Source: Kiritimatiellia bacterium (lineage in GTDB: Bacteria > Verrucomicrobiota > Kiritimatiellia > UBA8416 > YA12-FULL-48-11). From it: a stretch of DNA of 64,000 nucleotides. The notes under the pieces were generated by a model. The model saw nothing but the letters and a program-made list of their open reading frames with translations, had not been told where the DNA came from and ran no database searches. The stretch spans positions 93,065 through 157,064 of the forward strand of contig JAQUPZ010000011.1 in NCBI GenBank assembly GCA_028716365.1. Reading direction: 5' to 3'. Positions within the stretch are counted from its first letter, which is position 1. Every line of letters starts with the position of its first letter. The position numbers were made by a program, and so were the translations under genes. Positions 26,253-34,751 of this stretch are shown here, piece after piece.

Positions 26253-27548
26253 ATGAATATACGGACCTGTTGCATCGGGCTCATAATATTGATTGTGGTG
26301 AAACTGCATGCCGGAGAGAACGACTGGTCGCGATTCCGCGGTCAGAATGGTTCCGGCATAAGCGAGGTCACAACGGTGCCGGTCCAGTGGACGGAAAAGG
26401 ATTACAACTGGAAGATCAAGCTGCCGGGTCTTGGACATTCTTCACCGGTGGTGCTGGGGCACCGTATTTTTGTCACGAGCGGAGAAACCGGAACAGCCGC
26501 AAGGATTGTCATGTGTCTCGATACGGATATGGGGCGTGTCTTATGGCAGCGTGAATATAAATTCAAACCATTTATTCTGAACAGGGAGAACAGTTATACC
26601 ACGGCAACACCGGCGGCTGATGCCGACGGTGTGGTCGTGAACTGGACAACGCCGGAAGAAGTCATCCTCCTTGTGCTGGATAATGAAGGCAGGGAGGTCT
26701 GGCGTCGTGATCTGGGCCCGTTCGTTGGTATTCACGGCAGTGGTTCGTCGCCGGTTATTGTTGATGATCTGGTTATTTATAACAACGATCAGGAAGACCC
26801 GGCATCATTGCCGGCCTTTGTCTACGCCAGGCCGGGAGCGCCCAAGTCTGCCGGAAAAAGTTCTTTAATTGCCCTTGACCGTCGTACCGGTAAGACAAGG
26901 TGGCAACTCGACCGCCGTAGTAATCAGGCTTCTTATGTGACGCCCTGTGTTTATCGCACGGCGAATGGTCGACCCGAGATCATACTGGCCAGCACAGCAC
27001 ACGGTGTTACCGGAGTAGATGCAGTCACGGGAAAGGTTGAATGGGAACTTGGCGGTATATTTAAGGAAAGGTGCGTTGGTTCACCGGTTATAGCGTCTGA
27101 CCTGATTTGTGCCGGTGAAGGCAAGGGATCAACGGGACTGCGGATTGTTGCCGTACGGGCTGGTAAGGTGCCGAAACTGGCGTACGAAGTCTTGAAACCT
27201 GTCCCGCTTGTGCCGACGCCTCTTGTAAAGGACGGGCGGCTTTTCCTTTGGGCAGACGATGGGAATGTAACGTGTGTTCGTGCAGAAACCGGGGAATTAA
27301 TCTGGCGTGAACACGTCAGCGGCATGTTCTACAGCTCACCGGTTTGCGTGAACAACCGGCTGTATTCCGTCACAAAAAACGGTGATGTAGTGGTCATTGC
27401 CGCGGCAGACAAATTTGAACTCCTTGGTCGAGTGCCGCTGGGGGAGAAATGTTTTGCATCACCGGCCGTTGCCGGCGGTGTGATTTATTTCAGGACTTTT
27501 ACGCAGTTGTTCTCGCTCGGCGGTAAGAGATCCTTGAGAAGTCTTTGA
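26253..27548 (+). CDS. Secreted PQQ-like beta-propeller protein
   Basis: About 431 residues from the ATG at 26253 (an in-frame TTG lies 6 bp upstream). A Sec signal ends near L-H-A-G at residue 21. The rest is a PQQ/BamB-like beta-propeller with repeats such as W-S-R-F-R-G-Q-N-G-S-G, A-L-D-R-R-T-G-K-T-R-W-Q, G-V-D-A-V-T-G-K-V-E-W and V-R-A-E-T-G-E-L-I-W. These repeats do not show a cofactor-binding Cys-Cys pair, so it is likely a structural or binding propeller rather than a quinoprotein dehydrogenase. Its stop codon lies inside the -35 box of the next conserved promoter. Confidence 0.8.
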   Translation: MNIRTCCIGLIILIVVKLHAGENDWSRFRGQNGSGISEVTTVPVQWTEKDYNWKIKLPGLGHSSPVVLGHRIFVTSGETGTAARIVMCLDTDMGRVLWQREYKFKPFILNRENSYTTATPAADADGVVVNWTTPEEVILLVLDNEGREVWRRDLGPFVGIHGSGSSPVIVDDLVIYNNDQEDPASLPAFVYARPGAPKSAGKSSLIALDRRTGKTRWQLDRRSNQASYVTPCVYRTANGRPEIILASTAHGVTGVDAVTGKVEWELGGIFKERCVGSPVIASDLICAGEGKGSTGLRIVAVRAGKVPKLAYEVLKPVPLVPTPLVKDGRLFLWADDGNVTCVRAETGELIWREHVSGMFYSSPVCVNNRLYSVTKNGDVVVIAAADKFELLGRVPLGEKCFASPAVAGGVIYFRTFTQLFSLGGKRSLRSL

Positions 27549-27606
27549 CATCCGTCATGTTTCTGATACAGAATTATTCAATCAGTTGATAATATGAGGT
27601 TCAGTC
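27545..27606 (+). promoter_or_regulatory. Conserved promoter-leader block A
   Basis: TTGACA (27545-27550), 18 nt, CAGAAT (27569-27574), then 32 nt to the leader ATG at 27607, with TGAGG as the leader ribosome-binding site. Box sequence, spacer and distance are identical in design at 30214 and 57703 (minus strand). The -35 box overlaps the stop of the upstream gene. Confidence 0.7.
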
Positions 27607-27642
27607 ATGAACTGTCCGAAAAAGCAATTTCTTATAACCTAA
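27607..27642 (+). CDS. Putative leader peptide A (11 residues)
   Basis: ATG to TAA encodes M-N-C-P-K-K-Q-F-L-I-T. The same peptide with small changes occurs at 31207 (M-N-G-Q-K-K-Q-F-L-I-T-N-N), 30276 (M-D-R-Q-G-K-Q-F-L-I-I) and 57641 minus (M-N-R-P-K-K-Q-L-L-I-T). It ends 15 bp before the sialidase-like gene, so it could control translation of that gene. Whether the peptide or the RNA sequence is under selection cannot be told here. Confidence 0.5.
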   Translation: MNCPKKQFLIT

Positions 27643-27657
27643 CCCGGAGAAGAAAAA

Positions 27658-28776
27658 ATGAGAAACGTAAAAAACATCGTTGTTTTACTGTTCGTATTGT
27701 TCGGCTTCAACGTGTTTTCGGTTTTCGGAGCGGAAAAGGTCACGCTTCATCCTAAGGCGGAGCCGTTTCCGTCGAAATATGTTGGTCCGTTTGTCCATCT
27801 TCCTGGTAGTGGAATTCTTGCCTTGGGCGGTAAAGAGGCTCATGTCAGTTTCGACAAGGGAAAGAACTGGAAAACATATCAGGCTATTTTTTCAGATAAG
27901 CACAGTATAGGCACCCGTTCTCTTGTCCGGACCAGGGATGGTGTGACTGTCTGTATTTTCTGCAATAATAAAGAAGTCAAGCGCGGCAAGGGCTGGGGAA
28001 AGGGAACTCCCGAAGAGTGGAATATTCCTGTATATTCGATCCGGAGCACCGACGACGGGAAAACATGGTCGGAACCTCTTGCCATTCAAAGAGACTGGGT
28101 TGGTGAACTTCGTGCAATGGTCCTTCTTGAGAACGGACGAATTGTGATTGCCGCCATGGCGATTGATCCCGGCTGGTATCATGTTATTCCTGTCTATTAT
28201 TCTGATGATAAGGGACTGAGCTGGCACAAAACAGAGACGGTCAAAATGCCGGGCTCCAAAAAGAATGACCATGACGGCGCAATGGAGCCGAAACTTTTCG
28301 AGAAGAAGGATCATTCCATTTGCATGACGATTCGGACCACCAGGGGAACATTTTATGAGTCTATTTCCAGGGACGGCGGTAAGACATGGTCCGAACCCGT
28401 GTCGACCGGAATTGAAAACAATAATTCTTTCGGTGAATTCGAAAAGTTGTCAGACGGCCGCCTCATCCTGATTTGGAATCGTGACGACAAATATCCCGCC
28501 TTCAACTACAAACCTGATCCGAAAGACTGGCCGCTGGAGGAATCGAGCTACAGTTGGATCAAACGCCGGAACAAGCTTTCCCTCGCGATTTCGAGTGATG
28601 AAGGGAAAACGTGGACGGAACCGGTCGTTATTGCTTCGACGGATAATGAAAAGTTCTGGATTGCCTATACCGTTTTCTTTGAAGTGGAGCCGGGCATTTT
28701 CTGGATTACGACCGGACAGGGAAATGTTCGAATGCAGATCAGGGAAAAAGACATCTATCCTGACGGAGAAAAATAA
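27658..28776 (+). CDS. Secreted sialidase-like BNR-repeat protein
   Basis: A 372-residue protein with a Sec signal ending V-F-G-A near residue 24. It is a six-bladed sialidase-type propeller, seen from Asp boxes S-T-D-D-G-K-T-W, S-D-D-K-G-L-S-W, S-R-D-G-G-K-T-W and S-S-D-E-G-K-T-W. The arginine triad of true sialidases cannot be confirmed by eye, so it may be an exo-alpha-sialidase or another BNR glycosidase. GGAGAAG precedes the ATG. It is the first gene under conserved promoter block A. Confidence 0.82.
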   Translation: MRNVKNIVVLLFVLFGFNVFSVFGAEKVTLHPKAEPFPSKYVGPFVHLPGSGILALGGKEAHVSFDKGKNWKTYQAIFSDKHSIGTRSLVRTRDGVTVCIFCNNKEVKRGKGWGKGTPEEWNIPVYSIRSTDDGKTWSEPLAIQRDWVGELRAMVLLENGRIVIAAMAIDPGWYHVIPVYYSDDKGLSWHKTETVKMPGSKKNDHDGAMEPKLFEKKDHSICMTIRTTRGTFYESISRDGGKTWSEPVSTGIENNNSFGEFEKLSDGRLILIWNRDDKYPAFNYKPDPKDWPLEESSYSWIKRRNKLSLAISSDEGKTWTEPVVIASTDNEKFWIAYTVFFEVEPGIFWITTGQGNVRMQIREKDIYPDGEK

Positions 28777-28796
28777 CAGAATCAGAAAAAAACATT

Positions 28797-30155
28797 ATGA
28801 AACCAGAATTTCTACCAGGACGAATCACATTCACGCTTCACCTTCCGGGACTTGCCTGCATTGTGTTCTTTTTGATTGCCAATCAACCGGCCTGTATTGC
28901 ACAGACTTCTGCGACACCGGGAAAGACAGTAGTGTCCGCTGATTTAACCCCACTCAGACACTCGGTGGATTTCTTCCCGATTCTTCCCTGGGACAAAGTG
29001 GTCTACGACTCGAAAAAACCGCTCCGCATTGCCAGGAACGGATTGGAGAGCATTGCCGAGTGTAACTTCACCGTGGCCGGCTTCGTCAGGGTGGAAGATT
29101 TGTCCCTTTGCGAAAAGTTGGGATTGGCTGCCATCCTTACTCTCAACCAGAACTGGAAGAAACTTCAGGATGAGGAGATCGATGGACGGGTAAAACAGCT
29201 TGTTGAAGGGACGACCAGTAACAAGTCCGTCCTGGGCTATTTCATTATGGACGAGCCCGGTGTGACTTCGTTTCCAATGCTTGGCAGGATCGTGGCGGCC
29301 GTAAAGAAGTATGCTCCCGGTAAGTTGGCCTACATCAATCTCTTTCCCAGTTACGCCACGGTGGGCGCTCCTGATCAATCACAGCTTGGAACGGCCACGT
29401 ACACGGAATACCTTGAACGGTACATATCCGAGGTCAAGCCGCAGTTCATCAGCTATGATGACTACATGGTCGAGTATTCGGACGACTTGCAGGCGTTGAA
29501 GCAGACGACCATCTATTACTTTGACTTGTTGGAAGTCCGCAGGGTGAGCCAGAAGTACGGCTTGCCCTTCTGGAACATTGTTTCCTGCAATCAGATTCGA
29601 CCACAGACGACCATTCCGTCACCTGCTAACCTCGCTTTCCAGGCATACACCACGCTGGCCGCAGGGGGGCGAGGCGTCTCTTGGTACAAGTATTACCAGG
29701 ACGGTTATGCCTATGCGCCTATCGACAACACTGGTGAGAAAACGGAAACGTGGCGGTACTTACAGGTTGTCAACCGGCAGGTTAAAGTCCTCGGGCCGAT
29801 CATGAACCGCCTGCAATCCACGGGCGTTTTCTTTACGTCGCCACCGCCGGTAGACTCTCTGCCCCTTCTGCCCGGCCGCATCATCAAGTCGGTCCAATCG
29901 ACGGCATCACCCCGTGGGATTATCAAGGCCGAGCCACCGCTGATGGTAGGCGAGTTCACCGACGAGAGGGGTACGGGTTTCGTGATGATTGTCAATCTCA
30001 GCCTGGAGAAATCGGCCAACATAAAGCTCGAAACCATGAAGGCCTGCAAGATCAAGCAAGTGTATTCTTCCGAAGACGGCCGGTTATTTCCGCTGGATGA
30101 AAAGAATGGTCACTGGCTGCCGGCCGGGCATGGCATTTTGGTCCGGCTGGAATGA
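28797..30155 (+). CDS. Secreted TIM-barrel glycosidase-like protein, unassigned
   Basis: A 452-residue protein with a signal peptide ending C-I-A-Q-T near residue 36. Barrel strands include L-A-A-I-L-T-L-N-Q, G-Y-F-I-M-D-E-P-G (a likely acid/base Glu at the end of strand 4, as in clan GH-A), F-I-S-Y-D-D-Y and W-N-I-V-S-C-N. A C-terminal beta domain (about 370-452) has F-V-M-I-V-N-L-S. I cannot name a CAZy family. It begins 20 bp after the sialidase-like gene, so it is probably in the same operon. Confidence 0.65.
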   Translation: MKPEFLPGRITFTLHLPGLACIVFFLIANQPACIAQTSATPGKTVVSADLTPLRHSVDFFPILPWDKVVYDSKKPLRIARNGLESIAECNFTVAGFVRVEDLSLCEKLGLAAILTLNQNWKKLQDEEIDGRVKQLVEGTTSNKSVLGYFIMDEPGVTSFPMLGRIVAAVKKYAPGKLAYINLFPSYATVGAPDQSQLGTATYTEYLERYISEVKPQFISYDDYMVEYSDDLQALKQTTIYYFDLLEVRRVSQKYGLPFWNIVSCNQIRPQTTIPSPANLAFQAYTTLAAGGRGVSWYKYYQDGYAYAPIDNTGEKTETWRYLQVVNRQVKVLGPIMNRLQSTGVFFTSPPPVDSLPLLPGRIIKSVQSTASPRGIIKAEPPLMVGEFTDERGTGFVMIVNLSLEKSANIKLETMKACKIKQVYSSEDGRLFPLDEKNGHWLPAGHGILVRLE

Positions 30156-30213
30156 TACTGATTTTTGGTATAAACAAAGCTTAGAGAGATGGGTTGGGGA
30201 AACCAGTTAGCCG

Positions 30214-30275
30214 TTGACACCTGCTGAGTTTCTGATGCAGAATTCTCCAACAAGATAATAATAGGAGGCCAGCTC
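30214..30275 (+). promoter_or_regulatory. Conserved promoter-leader block B
   Basis: TTGACA (30214-30219), 18-nt spacer, CAGAAT (30238-30243), 32 nt, then ATG at 30276; AGGAGG gives the ribosome-binding site. The stretch from GTTAGCCGTTGACA through TTTCTGATGCAGAATTCTCC is nearly identical to block D on the other strand at 57.7 kb. Confidence 0.7.
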
Positions 30276-30998
30276 ATGGACCGTCAGGGAAAACAATTTC
30301 TTATTATTATGGAAACATGTAATTCCGGCAAAACCTTCACCCTCTTCGCGGCCTGCGCCGTCCTTGTTCTCATCGCTTTACTCAGTGTCGGACCGCTTCA
30401 CGCGCAGGACGCCGACGGCTTCGTCTCCCTGTTCAACGGCAAGAACCTCGACGGTTGGCAGGGGGCCACTGAGGTCTATATGGTCGAGAATGGATATCTG
30501 GTGTGCAAGAAGCACGGCCCCGGTGAAAAAGCGAGTACCGATAAGAACCTTTTCACCAGGAAAGAATATGCTGATTTCATCTTGCGGTTCGAGTTCAAGC
30601 TGGAGCCTGGTGCGAACAACGGCGTTGCCGTGCGTTCTCCTTTGGAAGGGCACATTACTGAAGTGGGCATGGAAATCCAGATTTTGGACGACTCTGCTGA
30701 GTGTTACAAGAATCTCGCCCCGCATCAATATCACGGCTCGATCTACCTGCTGGCGCCGGCCAAGAGGGGACACCTGAAGGCAGTAGGTGAATGGAACGGC
30801 GAGGAGATCATGTTCCACGGCCGCCACGCCAAGATCACGCTCAACGGTGTTGTGATCGTGGATGTCGATCTCGACAACCTGGAATACAAGAAGTATTTGG
30901 ACAAAAACACAGGGCGCAAACGACCCAGAGGTTACATTGGGTTCCTGGGGCATGGAAGCCGCGTCGAGTTCCGCAACATCCGCATAAAGGAACTTTGA
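30276..30998 (+). CDS. Secreted DUF1080 / 3-keto-disaccharide hydrolase-domain protein
   Basis: A 240-residue protein. Residues 1-11 (M-D-R-Q-G-K-Q-F-L-I-I) are the conserved leader peptide read in frame with the gene. The signal peptide proper begins at M12 (M-E-T-C-N-S-G-K) and ends P-L-H-A-Q near residue 45. The strong AGGAGG sits before 30276 and none before M12 (30309), so I keep 30276. The domain has F-V-S-L-F-N-G-K-N-L-D-G-W-Q, D-F-I-L-R-F-E-F-K and the E-x-Q-I-L-D motif of the DUF1080 concanavalin-like fold, recently named 3-keto-disaccharide hydrolase. It likely acts on oxidised disaccharides outside the cytoplasm. Confidence 0.88.
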   Translation: MDRQGKQFLIIMETCNSGKTFTLFAACAVLVLIALLSVGPLHAQDADGFVSLFNGKNLDGWQGATEVYMVENGYLVCKKHGPGEKASTDKNLFTRKEYADFILRFEFKLEPGANNGVAVRSPLEGHITEVGMEIQILDDSAECYKNLAPHQYHGSIYLLAPAKRGHLKAVGEWNGEEIMFHGRHAKITLNGVVIVDVDLDNLEYKKYLDKNTGRKRPRGYIGFLGHGSRVEFRNIRIKEL

Positions 30999-31090
30999 AT
31001 TTTGTGAGGAGTATGATCTGTCGCAGGGAGTGCGGGGCAAGTCGTAACAGTTTATGCCATTTCGGTGGGGTAGAAATGTACGAGAACATA

Positions 31091-31178
31091 GGGTAACACC
31101 TCGTAATTGGTAATTCCTCCCGCCTGCCGGGAGTCGGGTCGGGCAGGGTCCGAGACTATCGAGATAGAGAGGTTACCC
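31091..31178. repeat. Inverted repeat in the gap before leader C
   Basis: GGGTAACACCTC (31091-31102) can pair with GAGGTTACCC (31169-31178) with a 2-nt bulge, enclosing a GC-rich segment with its own CCTGCC/GGCAGG hairpin. It stands where blocks A, B and D have their promoter, so it may replace or have disrupted the promoter of block C. Confidence 0.35.
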
Positions 31179-31206
31179 TGATCAATGTGAGAATGTAAGG
31201 TTCTTC

Positions 31207-31248
31207 ATGAACGGTCAGAAAAAACAATTTCTTATAACCAACAATTAA
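31207..31248 (+). CDS. Putative leader peptide C (13 residues)
   Basis: ATG to TAA encodes M-N-G-Q-K-K-Q-F-L-I-T-N-N, homologous to the leaders at 27607, 30276 and 57641 minus. AAGG lies at the leader ribosome-binding position. Unlike the other copies, no TTGACA/CAGAAT pair is seen upstream. It ends 31 bp before the aminotransferase gene. Confidence 0.45.
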   Translation: MNGQKKQFLITNN

Positions 31249-31279
31249 AAATCAGATCTGCAAAAGGAGTATCAATAAA

Positions 31280-32623
31280 ATGAGAACTATGAACAACAAA
31301 ACAGGCAATTCAAAAATATCTGCAACAAGGCGGACATTTATTAAGTCAGCTGGAGCAACAGCTACAGGTCTTCTTATGACTTCCCCGGCTGTTTCAATGG
31401 CAGCTGCAGGTAATGATCAGGAAACTCTCGCCCTTGATGGCGGACCTAAAGCCGTTACAGCATCGAGTAGCGATGCAACGACCTGGCCGCGTTACGGGGC
31501 TGAGGAAGAAATGGCAGTGGTGGATGTGCTCAGGAAACCAAACTATTCGGCTATCGATGCTCTCGAAGCAGATTGGAAGAAACATTTTAACCTTCCCTAT
31601 TGCAAGGCACACTATAACGGGACCAGTGCCATAACCGCTATGTTCTTTGCCCTGAATCTGCCTGCCGGCAGCGAGATAATGGTGCCATGTTCCACGTTCT
31701 GGGCCACAATTACACCGATGCGGTTCTTCGGCCTGGTACCGATAATGATAGACATCAATCCTGTTACGCTGAACTTTGATATCGAAGACGCCAAGCGCAA
31801 GTTGACCAAAAACACAAGAGCTGTGTTCCCTGTTCATTATCTGGGAATGCCTGCTGACATGGACCGCATATCCGACTTCTGTAAAGAGAAGGGGCTCATT
31901 GTTCTGGAAGATGCGTGTCACGCGCACGGCGCTTCAATGCATGGTAAATTTATGGGCGCCTGGGGCAGGATGGCCTGCTTCAGCTTCCAGGCAAGCAAAC
32001 CATTGCCTGCTATTGAAGGAGGTATGGGAAATTATCAGGATCAGGAAGACTTTGAAAAGGCAACCATACTGGGACATTATGAATGGGCTTCTAAATTGAA
32101 AGGCAGTAACAAAAAGTACAGCTACGGAATGGGAATGAAACTGCGTATGCACCCGATGGCTGCTGCATTGGCCAGGTGCCAGTTGGAAAAACTGGACAAG
32201 TATAAAGTTGTATTAAAAGCTCAAGTACGCAAGCTTAATGATCGTATTGCCAGGCTGCCCGGCCTTTACGAACAACAGAACCGTCCGGATGTTGATCGCG
32301 TGTATTATGCCGCCAACCGGTTTCTCCTGAATGAAACTGAAGCCGGTATGTCCCGGAATGTTTGTGTTAAAGCTCTGAAAGCTGAAGGTGTCTCTGCAGG
32401 TGCTGCAGGCGCCCAGTTCCTGTGCGACAACCCGATATTTCACGAGGCTGAATGGTGGCATCATATGCCTGTAATTGCCGATAAATTTCCGGGAGCTTTA
32501 GAGGTCAACAAGAGAGGTATTTCACTTCCTTTTTTCACAAAGGAAATGCCTGAACTTACCGAACAATATATCAAAGCTTTTGAAAAGGTATGGGCACACC
32601 GTAAGCAATTAGGTAAAAGCTGA
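31280..32623 (+). CDS. Tat-exported DegT/DnrJ/EryC1/StrS-family aminotransferase-like protein
   Basis: A 447-residue fold-type I PLP protein. The N-terminus has a twin-arginine signal (T-R-R-T-F-I-K at 16-22, hydrophobic run, S-M-A-A-A). Family blocks: W-P-R-Y-G-A-E-E, the PLP-phosphate region N-G-T-S-A-I, P-V-H-Y-L-G-M-P-A-D-M, E-D-A-C-H-A-H-G-A and the Schiff-base lysine in F-Q-A-S-K240-P-L-P-A-I-E-G-G. Normally these enzymes aminate nucleotide-linked keto-sugars in the cytosol; a Tat signal implies export with bound PLP. AAAGGAG precedes the ATG. It may act on free keto-sugars produced by DUF1080-type chemistry, which is inference. Confidence 0.85.
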   Translation: MRTMNNKTGNSKISATRRTFIKSAGATATGLLMTSPAVSMAAAGNDQETLALDGGPKAVTASSSDATTWPRYGAEEEMAVVDVLRKPNYSAIDALEADWKKHFNLPYCKAHYNGTSAITAMFFALNLPAGSEIMVPCSTFWATITPMRFFGLVPIMIDINPVTLNFDIEDAKRKLTKNTRAVFPVHYLGMPADMDRISDFCKEKGLIVLEDACHAHGASMHGKFMGAWGRMACFSFQASKPLPAIEGGMGNYQDQEDFEKATILGHYEWASKLKGSNKKYSYGMGMKLRMHPMAAALARCQLEKLDKYKVVLKAQVRKLNDRIARLPGLYEQQNRPDVDRVYYAANRFLLNETEAGMSRNVCVKALKAEGVSAGAAGAQFLCDNPIFHEAEWWHHMPVIADKFPGALEVNKRGISLPFFTKEMPELTEQYIKAFEKVWAHRKQLGKS

Positions 32624-32650
32624 CAACCTGATCTCAAGGAAGGCGCGACC

Positions 32651-33556
32651 ATGAAAAATTCTGTGAAAGTGACACGTCGGGCCATGTTGTGCGGCATGGC
32701 AGGAATCTGTGGGCTGGCGGCGACTCGTTCTGCAAGAGCGCAATTCCTCGCTCCGCAAGATGGAACAGTCCGGGACCGCCTGTGGATTTTCACCTGCGCG
32801 GCCAACAGCGATTTCCCGGCCATCGGCCGTCGTTCGGTGATGACGCCGGCTGAAGGCGCGTTTTTCTTCGGCGTACCGAACATCATCATGGTACAGTCGA
32901 GCACAAAAGAGGCGCCGTATGGAAGGTTAGAACCGCCATTCGCTCAATACACAGTCGCGTTACGGCCCCTGAAGCGGGTTGTGTGGTCGGTGGTGGGTTC
33001 GGGTGGATTCAATTCTCCCGTGGAAACCGAAGAAGTCCTGGCTTTGCCCAAGACAACACCTAATTTCGCCGGGGTTATGCTAGACGACTTTTTCACCGGA
33101 AAGGCAGACGGAAAGCGCGCCCAGTTGACAATCGAAGAACTCAAGTCAATCCGCCAGCGCCTCAAACAGTCCAACCCGAAATTCGACATCATGGCGACGC
33201 TTTACGTGAAACATCTCGAACTTCCTTTGCAGGACTACCTGGAAATGATTGACGTGCTCACGCTCTGGAACGGCAATTCTGCCGACCTGGTGAACCTCGA
33301 CGCCCACATGGAGAAGGTGGAAAAACTCGCGCCCAGGGCCCGCAAGATGCTCGGCTGCTATGTGGTCAGCTACAAGGACAAGGCCGGTGTGCCGGTGGAT
33401 TTGATGCGGCACCAATGTGAGACAGGCCTGCGTTGGCTGCGCCAGGGCAGGATTGAAGGTATAATCTTCCTGGGCAACACCACGATGGATTTGGGATTCG
33501 AGTCGGTGGAATGGACGCGCCAGTGGATTGCCAGGGTTGGCGACCAGAAGTTGTAA
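32651..33556 (+). CDS. Tat-exported protein of unknown function, possible TIM barrel
   Basis: A 301-residue protein with V-T-R-R-A-M-L-C-G at 7-15 and a hydrophobic run ending S-A-R-A-Q, a likely Tat or Sec signal. The body shows alternating strands and helices, including F-A-G-V-M-L-D-D-F-F (a strand end with acidic residues), D-I-M-A-T-L-Y and I-E-G-I-I-F-L-G-N, suggesting a glycosidase-like barrel. I do not recognise a family. AAGGAAGG precedes the ATG, and the gene lies 27 bp after the aminotransferase gene, in the same direction. Confidence 0.55.
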   Translation: MKNSVKVTRRAMLCGMAGICGLAATRSARAQFLAPQDGTVRDRLWIFTCAANSDFPAIGRRSVMTPAEGAFFFGVPNIIMVQSSTKEAPYGRLEPPFAQYTVALRPLKRVVWSVVGSGGFNSPVETEEVLALPKTTPNFAGVMLDDFFTGKADGKRAQLTIEELKSIRQRLKQSNPKFDIMATLYVKHLELPLQDYLEMIDVLTLWNGNSADLVNLDAHMEKVEKLAPRARKMLGCYVVSYKDKAGVPVDLMRHQCETGLRWLRQGRIEGIIFLGNTTMDLGFESVEWTRQWIARVGDQKL

Positions 33557-33602
33557 AGACTTGAATTACTGATGTAGTTGTTAAACGGAAATAAAAATTC
33601 TT

Positions 33603-34712
33603 ATGATTTCTGCCAATGTTAAAAAAGTAATTTCAACTAATCCAACCACCCGGGTAAATCGTCGCGACTTTATCAGGGGCGTGGGGCAGGTGGCCGGTGC
33701 TGTTGCTGCTTGTTGTTTTGGTGCCGTCTCAGCAGCGGATGGGAGGGCGGCTGAAAATAACGGCCGCCGCGGCGCCCAACGTTTGACCCCGGAGCGGCTT
33801 AAACAGTTTGAAGCGCTGCGTTACGGTATGTTTATCTCGTACGACATTCAGGCGTTCTACCGTGGCACAATCCATGGAAAAGTTACGGACGAGATGCGGA
33901 GGATACCGCCGACTGTCTATGCGCCGGACAAGCTGGACGTCGGGCAATGGATTTCGGTGGCGAGGGACGCTGGGATGAAATATGCCGTGCTGACGGCCAA
34001 GCGGCATCCCGGCTTTTGCCTGTGGCCAAGCAAATACACCGACTATACGGTCGCCAACAGCGGCAACAAGACCGACGTCGTCGAGAAATATGTTAAAGCT
34101 TGTGAAAAATGCGGTGTCCAGCCGGGGTTGTACTATCCTTCTGTCGACTTCCACCACTTGGGCGGGCGTCGACCAGAGGACGACTGGAAGTACGTCACGT
34201 CGATTCATCAGACGTTCATAACGGACCAGATTACCGAGCTGTTGACCGGTTACGGTTCGATCGCCGAGGTGTGGATTGATATTCCCCATGTTCTAGGCCG
34301 CGGTTATCGGACGTTCTTGTACGAACACATTGCGCGGCTCCAACCGAACTCCGTCGTCTTGATGAACGGTGGCTTTCATGACGGCACGAAGGTCCCGGTT
34401 GATAAGATCTGGCCGACCGATCTGATTTCACTCGAACGAACGTTGCCGTCCAAAACGGGCTATTCCCCGTGGAAGACCGTTGAAGAGAAGGAATACTACA
34501 TACCAGCTGAGTTCTGCGACTCCATTATGCCGTCGTGGTGGTGGGTGGAAGGCCAGGAACCGAGGGACGATCAGAAGGTGCTGGCGCAGTTTCAGGCTTG
34601 TCGTGAGGCCGGCGTCAATTTTCTGCTCGACGCGCCACCGGACAACCATGGCCTGGTTCCCAAAACGACGGTTGAGGCATTGATGAGGCTCCGACGCAAC
34701 GCCGGGATATGA
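33603..34712 (+). CDS. Tat-exported alpha-L-fucosidase-like protein (GH29)
   Basis: A 369-residue protein with N-R-R-D-F-I-R-G twin-arginine motif at 19-26 and a signal ending near residue 50. The GH29 barrel is seen in F-E-A-L-R-Y-G-M-F-I-S, L-T-A-K-R-H-P-G-F-C-L-W-P-S-K-Y-T-D-Y (usual motif T-x-K-H-H-D-G-F), P-G-L-Y-Y-P-S-V-D and the nucleophile strand E-V-W-I-D226. The usual H-H-D is R-H-P here, so substrate recognition may differ. It would release alpha-fucose or a related sugar. It follows the unknown Tat protein by 46 bp. Confidence 0.83.
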   Translation: MISANVKKVISTNPTTRVNRRDFIRGVGQVAGAVAACCFGAVSAADGRAAENNGRRGAQRLTPERLKQFEALRYGMFISYDIQAFYRGTIHGKVTDEMRRIPPTVYAPDKLDVGQWISVARDAGMKYAVLTAKRHPGFCLWPSKYTDYTVANSGNKTDVVEKYVKACEKCGVQPGLYYPSVDFHHLGGRRPEDDWKYVTSIHQTFITDQITELLTGYGSIAEVWIDIPHVLGRGYRTFLYEHIARLQPNSVVLMNGGFHDGTKVPVDKIWPTDLISLERTLPSKTGYSPWKTVEEKEYYIPAEFCDSIMPSWWWVEGQEPRDDQKVLAQFQACREAGVNFLLDAPPDNHGLVPKTTVEALMRLRRNAGI

Positions 34713-34751
34713 ACGACTGTTATTTTTTCAAAGATGTGTGGTGAAAGAACC

